The notes under the pieces were generated by a model. That model was not told the origin of the DNA. It was given only the letters and a program-made list of their open reading frames with translations, and searched no databases. From Limnoperna fortunei (lineage: Eukaryota > Mollusca > Bivalvia > Mytilida > Modiolidae), in contig OX104117.1 of the NCBI GenBank assembly GCA_944474755.1, forward strand, positions 69,493,522 through 69,557,521: DNA of 64,000 nt, in the 5' to 3' direction. The position numbers and the translations under genes were made by a program. Shown here piece by piece: positions 55,241 to 64,000 of the stretch; the stretch's first letter is position 1, and every line of letters starts with the position of its first letter.

Positions 55241-57592
55241 ATGCAATTATGTACATCTTTACTTCTTCTTATTAGATCAGGACATAAAAATGTATTTTAA
55301 AGCTTGAAGGATTTAACAAATACGAAAAACTGTAATTGAAATATTTTCTTTAATATTAAATTAGCAATTTTATCATTTACAACATGAACTATATTGTAGA
55401 GTATGGTTTTTACCTTTTTGCTCAATTTTCCCGAAAACAATTATATATCATTAAAAGATAATAAGAAGAGATCGAACATCTGAAAACGGACATTACAATA
55501 CCAACATAAACGAGTGCAGTTATGTCAAAACGAATACAGCACAATACGAAAATTACGGACAATAAGTCCATAGACAAATATACACAATATTACATGAAAA
55601 CATACCTTACATGAGGTTTAAGAGGTCTATCCGTAGATCAACAGCCAATATACTGCTTACTACCAAAAATGTATCAACCTGAAGGATAAAGATTAAAATA
55701 ATACGGATATGTTTAAAATGTGAAAAGTTATTGTTTTCCATTTATTTATGAGGCTTAATAAAATGGCAATTTATACTGAATCTAAAATAGATTAAGCGCT
55801 TTCATACTTTAATTACAAATTACTTTAAAATATTCACTTATACTTTATCCATTTTTAGATCTCCTATTTACAGAAAAAATGGAATAATATCCTTAACCTT
55901 TATATCATTGCAAAGTTATCATAACTCTATACGTTTAATCAATTTTACGACAATTTAAAAGGCATGCATACACGTAATCATACAGTTTTCATACACCAAT
56001 AGAACATGTAAAACCGGTCAAACTGGTCATTTTCATACCTGAAGTTATTCAAATGACTATTAAAGGAAATATATATTAGCTATGGAAATTTTACTGACCT
56101 TTAGTATATCATGCAAACATGCAAGAAGAAAATAATATCCAAAGTGCCGAGAAACAAATATGGCTTCCAACTCGTAAGAAATCAAAATGAAAAGAGTATG
56201 AACAAAGAGGTTAAACTTAAGAATTCCCGCTCAAAACCAATGAACCTTGAATATAACCAATAGAATAAGAATACGTCTAATAAGTACAGTTACAAAGAAA
56301 ATACTAAATACAGGAATAGTACGAAAATGAATAAAAGTACATCAGATATCTAATAAAATGCACATAACATGATAAAATACAAATACACTAAAATATCACT
56401 CTGCCACACTACTTGTCTTCTTTTGATGAGAATTGTAAGTTTTAGAAATAATTAAATTGCTTTATTATGTCTAATAAAATAGTGTTTTATGAGAAATATG
56501 TATTAAGTATTCTTTTAAATATTTGCGTTTTTTTATTATAAAAAACATAGAATTTGTTTCATCTTCAACTTATTAAATTGTATGCATCTGTCCTTAAACC
56601 TCCCGATAAATGAATATAATTAAATGACGGATTGTGGACAAAACTGACTGGATGGATCGCTAACAATTACCTAGTAATGATGGATTTACGACTTTGGACG
56701 GATGTATTCGTCAGCGATCCACCAGCATTCCAAAATACGTCAGCAATCGGTCATCAATCATTCCAAGTGTTCCATTTACGGGTGCATGTACTGTATGCTC
56801 TAAATCCTAAATCTCTTCGACTTAAAGGTTTAATGTTTTGGCTCATAATGTTTTAACCATGACACTCCATTGGAGGTACGTCCCTGAGTAGTCTGTGATG
56901 TAGAAACAAAGTTGCGTATTTATAAGATAAACATTTTTTGTGGTTTGACTTTTACGGTTTTCGAGTTATTATTTTAGCAAGGTTCAAGTTAAAGGTCATC
57001 GTTGATCTTTAACCTTGACATCAGTCCATATATTATTTGGTTCCATGGCCAATGGTACAGGTTCCATGCTTGTATGTCTTAACGTTTTTCAAGAAAAACA
57101 TTGACGGAAAGTGTTTTAGGTAAAGGGTTCTATCAGGACACTTTCAATCAATTTGAATTATGTCATTAAAAATCGTGCTGAGGACAAACAAATCAGTTTC
57201 CAGCTTTGAGATACCCTGTAAGGTTTGCGAGTTAACAAGGTTTTATGTATTCAGGAGATAACCTGTCGTTATAACGAGTTAGTTTGGTTGTTATAACGAG
57301 AAAGTTAGGTAGTTACAAGGAGTTAGATAACAACAACATTAAGTCGCTATAGCGAGTTAAAAATAAAACAGCACCCTGACACTTACGGGCTACCGTACTG
57401 CCATACGTTTTTCATTTTATACTGATAATTATATTGGAAGAAATGCAATCAAAATACCGCACACAAAATTTGTCTATCCACATTATGCAGACGATTGCAA
57501 GTATTAAAAAAAATACTTTTTGTATATTATAATAAGAACATCATTGCAAGGTCAGCATAGCACCATCGGAAAGAGCGTGGACACATGCACTA
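55241..57592. other. Non-coding, no gene recognised
   Basis: AT-rich. GTTATAACGAGTTAG occurs as a few imperfect copies at 57270-57350. The frame 56632-56856 has no recognised domain. Confidence 0.4.
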
Positions 57593-57899
57593 CACTGTAA
57601 AAAATGTGTCTACTTGGGAGACATGTTTTAAAGCTGTTTTTGCCCTAGACATGTTTAATTCTAATACACTATTATCTTAGACGTGTCACTAAATCAGACA
57701 TGTACTGAAATAAGACACCTGCGGTTTAGACGTGTTTCCAAAGAAAACACATGGTAATCAAGACGCATCACCCTATTAGACATGTAATGCGATAATCCGT
57801 GGGTGATAATCAAGGAGAGGCGCGAAAAAAAACGCGCTATCTTCGGCGTGGGTCAATCATAAACAAAGGAATTCAGACTGAAGGAATATATCCGATTTT

Positions 57900-57937
57900 C
57901 CGAAGTGGTAAAAAAGCATAGTTAAAGATTTCGAAAG
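57900..57937 (+). other. Candidate 5' non-coding exon end of the SAM-like gene
   Basis: GATTTCGAAAG is followed by GTAAGTATT, an excellent donor, upstream of the acceptor before 58473. The exon start is unknown. Confidence 0.35.
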
Positions 57938-58472
57938 GTAAGTATTATTTAGAAGCGTTTTCTTTAAATATTAAACTGTAGAGTTGTCTAAGCGGCGTCT
58001 AAGTACTATAAAAAAATTTAAAATATTTCAAAACAAAACGCGACGATGAGCATATCGATCAATTTTTTGAAAATGCTATGTTTCATTTTTTATATTCCCG
58101 TATTTAAGTCGAAACATGCTAGCAGTAATGTTAAGTAAAAAATTTCACGTGAGTCCCAATATTTAAATGTTGAACAAGCACGATTTTATTAAGACTAAGT
58201 TTTTCTCACTTGACGGAGACCTCCCCCTTTCCGAAAAATCTAGGTTTTTTGTTTTTTCTTCGATTTTTCCCCTTTTTACTGTCAATTATTGGCCATTCTA
58301 ATTTACTTTTCTCAACTTTTTTAGAAATTAAAACAAAAACAACAAAACAGCAACAGGGTTAAAAAGAAATCGGGATTTTTTTTTTTAATTGGGATAAATC
58401 ACGTGATGGTATACAAAAAATGCAACTTGTCACATGACTGAATTTTAAAATGGCGTCTTTGTTATGTTGTAG

Positions 58473-58560
58473 ATGTCGTTTGCAGACAAATCAAAGATAG
58501 ATGTGAAAGAATGGCTCACCGAAAAGGGACTCAGTCAAAATATTTGTGATATACTTGAAG
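58473..58560 (+). CDS. First coding exon, start of a SAM-like domain
   Basis: The acceptor TTATGTTGTAG abuts the ATG. The exon reads MSFADKSKIDVKEWLTEKGL then SQNICDILE and ends at a donor (GAAG then GTAATT) in phase 1. V-x-E-W-L-x-E-K-G-L-S....iL is the first two helices of a SAM (sterile alpha motif) domain. Many animal genomes carry large families of proteins beginning this way. The rest of the SAM domain was not found before the next exon candidate, whose phase does not match, so an exon is missing or decayed. Confidence 0.6.
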
Positions 58561-60110
58561 GTAATTCAAAGCATGAACACGATCAGATGTAAAACAATCA
58601 TTTAAAACTATTATAATTATAGTCAATAGTTACAAAAACAAAACTGTTTGGCATGTTTATGTTAGGCTAAAAAATCTAAAATAAGCCAATTGCAACAGCA
58701 GTGACTGTGTAGGGTTGACATTTTCTTATGTGAGGCTGGTGTGGTGCATTAAAATTTAAAAAAAAATGAATCAATGGTATTATCAGTCTAATTAAAATGC
58801 ACTCGACAAGCAAAACAAAAGGGGGGAGCGAGATTGAAGGTCTGTATTTTAATCAGACTGGCCTTATATATAAATGTTAAAGGTTGAGGAAACTAACAAT
58901 AAGAAGGCCTTAATTCAAAGATTAAAATCTACACGTAGATTGCAATACAGAACACAAAATTACAACAAAGTTCCAGGCAATAAATTTGGCTATGCCTGAT
59001 ATGCGTTTTGTCTATTCAACACTCATCGGAGGGGCTCTACCCAAGAGACCAATCTTTTTATGACCCGCGATAAGATTTTTTTTTTACATCATCAGTAAAT
59101 ATGGCAATTTTTATACTGCACAAGGATTTAAGGATGCTTGCTGGTCTTGTTTTGGGATTTCTGTCTTTTTTTTCGGAATCTCGGGTTTTTACCATCAAAT
59201 TAGGGTTAAATTTCCCACAAATCCCTATTTTCTTTTTAACAATGTCTTTATTATATCATAAAAAATGATTAACAAAGTTGAACAAATCCTATTTATTCTG
59301 TCATGAGTTTTAACAGCTAAATATTGCTAATGCTAAACCTACAGTGTATGAAAAAGTTGAACATCAATTTTCAAGATGTCAATTATCTTGAAAACGAGGT
59401 CACAAACCTATCAAAATTGTGTGCTTATTTTATACCTTTCTTTTAAGGCATCAAATTTGAAACCGATTTATTTTCAATAATAGCATCCTTAAAATGATAA
59501 TTGTTATTTTGTTATGTTTGGTAAAACAATCAATTTGACACAATTGAAATCCAATTATATATTTTAGACTATATTTTTTTTTACGGCGCAACAATAAATG
59601 ATTGTTTATTCTGTGTTCCATCAAGTCTTTCGCATTTGAAAGATACAAATTTTCTCATTCTTCATACTAAAATGCATGATATGATTAACTAATCTTGTAA
59701 TTTATTATACTGTATCAGTTGTATTTGGCATGAAATTAATACATGTATTACCTATTTAATGACAACAACTGACCAAACCATTTATTTAAAAGAATTCAAC
59801 ACAAGACTAGAAAAACATGTATCATAGGTCTGACCTAATGTTTGTTGCTGCAAGGGGGTTAGACAATTTTCATTTAACTTTCCTCAGAAACTATACATGT
59901 CTGTGGCTGTGTGATTGGGTATAACAAACTACAATGTATGTCCTGAGCCATGTTGAGACCTGGCAGACTCCTACTTGCTATTTGGGGCTCCAATGCACGT
60001 GCATCTTTTATAATAGCTTTCATCTAAACCTATGAAAATGGCAAAGATAATTTATTTTTTCAATAACTATATAGATACATTTGTTCAATATATTTTAATT
60101 TTATCTTCAG

Positions 60111-60221
60111 CCTGTTGAAAGAACAGATAGTGATATTTTAAATTGCATTGAACTTCTGTCAGAACAACTGCAATACAGTGCCAAGACCAAATCTTCTCAA
60201 CCACTTATCAAACAGTGCAAG
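60111..60221 (+). CDS. Internal exon of the SAM-like gene
   Basis: The acceptor TTATCTTCAG and donor GTAAAC frame 111 nt, open in phase 0: VERTDSDILNCIELLSEQLQ then YSAKTKSSQPLIKQCK. No domain is recognised. It connects in phase 0 to 60370. Confidence 0.5.
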
Positions 60222-60369
60222 GTAAACAAGAAATTTGTTTAATGGATTCTATATTATGAAATGTTTGCTTTTATAATTGGGTATTCTTTAAATCGCATTG
60301 GCATTGATTATTGTTAAGAAATTTATTCTCAAGTGAAGTGTTTCATATACTTACTTTTAAATATTTTAG

Positions 60370-60468
60370 AAACAGAAATCAGTAGGAAATGAAAAATGTC
60401 TTTTAGCAATGTATACCTATCTAAAAGCAATAAAAATTACACGCCTGAAAGAATATATCCAGGACCTA
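60370..60468 (+). CDS. Possible internal exon, closes at a stop
   Basis: After ATATTTTAG the frame reads KQKSVGNEKCLLAMYTYLKA then IKITRLKEYIQDL and a TAA. A donor-like GTAAAG lies shortly after. If the family normally continues here, the stop is an inactivating change; alternatively this is a true end of a short isoform. Confidence 0.3.
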
Positions 60469-60605
60469 TAATTCAAGTAAAGAAAAGAAAGGAAATTGCT
60501 ATGAACAGGAGAAAAAACCAGCCTTTTAGTTATCTTTATTTTATATGAAGATGAATACAGGAAATGCAGTAGTATTAAAATATTTTATTTTAAACTATTT
60601 TTTAG

Positions 60606-60944
60606 GCTACAGAGTTTTCTTTGACATCAAAGAAAAACGAAGCACCAAGACTGGTTGTGGTGAAAGAAGATGATGATTCTGTGTCCAGCTGTTTCGTAGT
60701 AGGAGAGGGAGTATGAATTGATGTTGGAAGTTCCATAAAGATGGCCTTGACAAACTTGCTATTTTGTTATTATGTGTGGGACTTGTCATACCCAAAACAG
60801 TACCAGCTTCTAGGGTTTCTGCAACATTACATTCTTGCCGATAGGGACAATAAATTTGACATGAGCAGTAACTATTTAAAATTTACGAAAAAATTTGATG
60901 ATGTCAAACTAAATGAATCTGAAGTAGAAGATGAAATGAATTAG
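60606..60944 (+). pseudogene. C-terminal exon with the YPK-type module, in-frame TGA
   Basis: The acceptor TATTTTTTAG precedes 60606. The frame reads ATEFSLTSKKNEAPRLVVV and SSCFVVGEGV, meets TGA at 60714-60716, and continues in the same frame with IDVGSSIKMALTNLLFCYYV, WDLSYPKQYQLLGFLQHYIL and an acidic tail to TAG 60942-60944. The fvveg..i.vg....al...f...y...l.YPK......fLq pattern is the C-terminus of a high-copy family of SAM-domain proteins that I recall from fish and invertebrates. The single TGA could be a decayed Arg codon or another change. AATAAA at 61333-61338 would serve as the polyadenylation signal. Confidence 0.6.
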
Positions 60945-61925
60945 ATAATTGTACAAAAGATTTGTGACCCACTTGCATATTTTATACTCTTTTATATGGG
61001 TATTGTATATGTTATTATGAAAAGTCTACAAAATTAATTCAGCACATTTCTGTAGAATCTTTTGATTTTTCCTCCTGTTGTTTTGCTTTGATTTTAAAAC
61101 AAAATTTCATTTAGGGTGATCCTTAATGGGACGTACAGTCCTAAGTTTTATATACTGTTAATTGTTGTGCATATTTTACACAGTGTTGTAAATATTACAT
61201 TGTTTATAACTGTTGAACATGTTGGGGTATTTTAAGCTTTATATACATTGTAAATGTCTTTATAGTTAGGCAATCATATTTTATGCATGTGTAAAATGTA
61301 ATTTTATTTTTTGTACCAGAAAATGTGTAAACAATAAATAAAAATTTATGTCACAACAAAGTTTTTGCATATTCATTTTTCTGTGTCTTTAAGGCACAAT
61401 TAATGTTTAAAATACGTTTGACTTTAACTTAAATTATACAAAAAACTCTTCCTTTTCAACATATCTGTTAAAAATATCAAAGGAAAGGTTATTAATGGAT
61501 ATGGCATATGGCAGCATAATTTTCATGACTGTTATATATCTATACACTATAATCATTGACAAACAATATTGTCTCATTTCTTATGTAAAACAAACACTTT
61601 GACAGGTACTATCATAAGTGTTAACACAAGATGCATGTAAATCAAAAGAAAAAACATTTGTGACAACAATACCGGCAGAAAAACACAATGATGGGGATAC
61701 AAAGGTACTCACAAGTATGTTAGAGACATGTCTTGAGTCAAGACACCAAAAGTGAAAGACATGTCTAATGCCTAAACACAAGTCCAAAAGACATGTCTTA
61801 AATGAAGACATTTTCTAATACATATCTAGCTGTAAGACATGTCTTAAATGTAAACGCGTCTCAAAAAGTGAGACATGGATAGTGTCTTAGAAAGTGTCTT
61901 AAGCCTAGACACATTTTTTACAGTG

Positions 61926-62244
61926 TAGTCATCAATGAAACTTGTGGTTGGAATCGGCCACCATTTAATAGTAACCTGTTGAAAGAAGTTAAATAATGTT
62001 GCATATATTCAAACCGTTTGATTGTGTATTTTTCACAAGTCAAACAAATCAAACAGTGAAATATAAAAACTAAAAATGTTAAAATATCTTGGTTAAGTGC
62101 GACGTTGACATAAATCGGTACGAGCGCTTGTTTTAGAGTTTGTAACTTTATCTTCGAGTCCATAATCACTCTCTTTGCCTTCAAATAGTGTTTTTATGTC
62201 TTAATTTTGTTTAACGCTACTTTCAGCCTTATTATGAAATTCAG
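61926..62244. other. Unrecognised spacer after the 4.3-kb element
   Basis: The minus-strand frame 61918-62184 begins across the element end and has no recognised domain. Confidence 0.35.
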
Positions 62245-62362
62245 TTATTTATTTGGGAGGAAGCCGGGGTGTGCGGAGAAAACCCCCGAACAAACTGACA
62301 ATACTCGTCAATTAAGTTTGGATTCGAATACACCTTGCCCGCAGTTAGAGTCGAACTCGTAA
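62245..62362 (-). repeat. tRNA-headed SINE fragment
   Basis: The reverse complement shows CGAGTTCGACTCTAAC (B-box), GGGCAAGGTGTATTCGAATCC, AATTGACGAGTATTGTCAG and TTCGGGGGTTTTCTCCGCAC..CCGGCTTCCTCCC, the order found at 6818 and 40415. Confidence 0.75.
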
Positions 62363-64000
62363 AATCAGTTAATTTTAAGATATGTAAATGTTAACAATTT
62401 AATGCCTAATGTGTTTTCATTACGAGAGCAAATTAAAAGGAGAGAAAGATATCAATGATCGCATTGACATAAGGAAACGGAAGTATTGTAAATCTTAGAT
62501 TGTAGATGCATGCACTTCTTAACTCCATAGTTAAACAAGTGTCTTATGAAATAAAACTGGAAATCGATACAGAAACTAACAGAATAATGCCGTGAATTAA
62601 ATGTCATTTAAAAAGTTTTACAAAGGTCATTAGAATGAAATTTAATAAAATGTTTCGCGTTTGATTTGTTTGTTTTCAGATTTCGGGTATTGTCCAAACA
62701 CCATTTCCCTGTATTGTGTGACTTAAAAGGACAACATAGGAATTCAAATGTTTCTAAGAAAGAAGTTTCTGAAGGATAATAAAGACGGTAACATTATTTG
62801 TAACCGATACGTTCAAAAATACTACACAAAAGAACATGATTAAACGTATTTAAACATGGCGGAAAAAGATTCAAGTAAAAGCCAATTTCTAATCCTTCTT
62901 CAATTTCTGTTCCCATGCCTTGTACATCTGTCGCATGCCTATGGTTTTGTGTGTTAAAGATCAGGACCCAAGTTAATCGCTGGTTCTCCGCAATTTAATG
63001 TTGTCAACTAGAAGTAGAAGATATCCTGCTCATTTAGACGGAACTTCTTTTTCAAGTAAAACGTTACATAATTTGCTGACTTTAGATTCAGTGCTTCTTA
63101 ACAATACAAGTATTGCCTATTTTAGTATCTATTCGCACTACAAGAGTTTGGGAAACAAAATGTCAGCAATTCATATTGATTGATTGAATGAATGTTTTTA
63201 ACGCGATGTGAACAATATTCAGTTATAAATAGGACAAGAACAAGTCATCATAAAATTGCTCGGATGTCATATGCATGACAAAACCAACTCTCGTTTTCAA
63301 CTTTTAATGTTAAATAGTATGCCAAGATTAAACTTAAAAATAATTTGAACATGTTTTACCAACACATTAAACATTATATATAGTAGACATCGTTTATGAT
63401 TATCCAACAAATATTTTGCTCCACCAAGTCAATTATAAACTTCTCCTGATGATATTCCGCTTGCTTCTTGCTATATCTCTTTTTCCAGTTTATCACTTAA
63501 AGAATCACACCTGTCCTAGATTTCCCAAAACTTGATGAATACCAAACTGAGAAATTTTCCATGTGGCATTTATCAACTTAGATGTAGATCAAAAAGTTAT
63601 ATCCAGGAACACGAAGAAGGCAAATAAACCTTGCACGTCCACAAAGAGGACGACTGCTTGTTGCGATTATGTTTATATATCGAGTTGACATATTTCTCCG
63701 ATGACTTATATTTTTTGGTAAAAATAAAACGACTCAATCTTGGTATTGTATACTGCGAGCGAATGAGCCTGGTTGGTATGTGCCTGCATATTGCATCAAT
63801 TACGTGGCTTCTTTTTTTTACAAGAGACATACCCAATTCAGTCACATACTTTTTCATCCAGGGCTTATTATTACTTACGTTTACGTTGTAATTCTTCCAA
63901 ATTCTTGTGACAGAAAATGAAACTCGTTTTTCAATTCTATACAGTGAAAAGAAAAAATTACTTCTAAACAACATAACAATGTTAATAAAAAGTTAAACAA
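62363..64000. repeat. Non-coding; 3' fragment of the (CAAT)n-tailed retroposon at about 63177-63240
   Basis: ATTGATTGATTGAATGAATG, TTTTTAACGCGATGTGAACAATATTCAG read on the minus strand is the tail and 3' part of the family at 35325-35836. The rest is unassigned; the 125-codon minus-strand frame 63597-63974 is discussed under rejected items. Confidence 0.5.

Larger units (their letters stand above)
57593..61925 (+). mobile_element. 4.3-kb inverted-repeat element with AGACATGTCT palindrome arrays and a spliced cargo gene
   Basis: Both ends read CACTGTAAAAAATGTGTCTA inward (57593-57612 and 61906-61925), a perfect 20-bp TIR, and TA lies on both sides (57591-57592, 61926-61927), a possible 2-bp duplication. 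Subterminal 200 bases on each side carry many AGACATGTCT-like palindromes and halves. CACTG termini with short duplications and subterminal repeats fit the EnSpm/CACTA group, with Chapaev-type as an alternative. No transposase is visible, so it is non-autonomous. The layout mirrors the 42171-48499 element. Confidence 0.8.

Noticed and set aside
61581..61811. Minus-strand open frame of 76 codons
   Set aside because: It runs through the AGACATGTCT palindrome region at the element end.
63597..63974. 125-codon minus-strand open frame
   Set aside because: No recognisable domain, odd composition rich in K, R, S and N, no splice or signal evidence, and a competing open frame on the other strand.

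Overview
The window looks like nuclear DNA of a bivalve mollusc, possibly a mussel relative. It is AT-rich, long stretches are non-coding, and the few genes are split by GT-AG introns. It carries tRNA-headed SINEs ending in a CGTTAAACACCAT-type tail, dispersed families I associate from memory with molluscan genomes, non-LTR and DIRS-type retrotransposons, and many small DNA transposons. No bacterial, plasmid or viral gene organisation is visible. Species assignment is inference.

Layout. 1-5 kb: a LINE C-terminal relic, a 470-bp MITE with a perfect 6-bp target duplication (671-1140), SINE copies, and a 1.14-kb terminal-inverted-repeat element built from 21-bp arrays (3601-4740). 5-21 kb: mostly repeats and unrecognised DNA, with a long foldback holding inverted exon-like copies (12833-13235), an orphan exon candidate (13820-13980) and a ~191-bp satellite (15785-16640). 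21-29 kb: a 907-bp inverted-repeat element, a 5'-truncated LINE with a pentanucleotide tail, an inverted copy of the ~191-bp satellite, and a 3-kb unit bounded by 56-bp inverted repeats that contains a 49-bp satellite.

31.2-37.4 kb, minus strand: the only convincing host gene. Five exons encode a signal peptide, an Ig domain, a Ser/Thr-rich linker, a second Ig domain, and a C-terminal exon with one membrane segment. All junctions are phase 1, so the model reads through as a predicted type I membrane protein of about 410 or 437 residues, depending on one acceptor.

42.2-48.5 kb and 57.6-61.9 kb: two large inverted-repeat elements whose ends are packed with short palindromes (AGAACGTTCT in one, AGACATGTCT in the other). 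Each holds a spliced gene on the plus strand and no visible transposase. The first encodes a DUF4806-like protein preceded by a possible Myb/SANT-like exon. The second encodes a SAM-like start and a C-terminal module of a high-copy animal family, broken by an in-frame stop. Between them, 49.0-52.95 kb, lies a decayed DIRS-order retrotransposon with zinc-knuckle ORF1, reverse transcriptase, RNase H and tyrosine recombinase.

The most interesting signals are the modular Ig receptor gene, the cargo-bearing elements, and a shared architecture (inverted termini plus arrays of short repeats, often palindromic) seen in five or six otherwise unrelated elements. All calls come from reading the sequence; no database search was possible.
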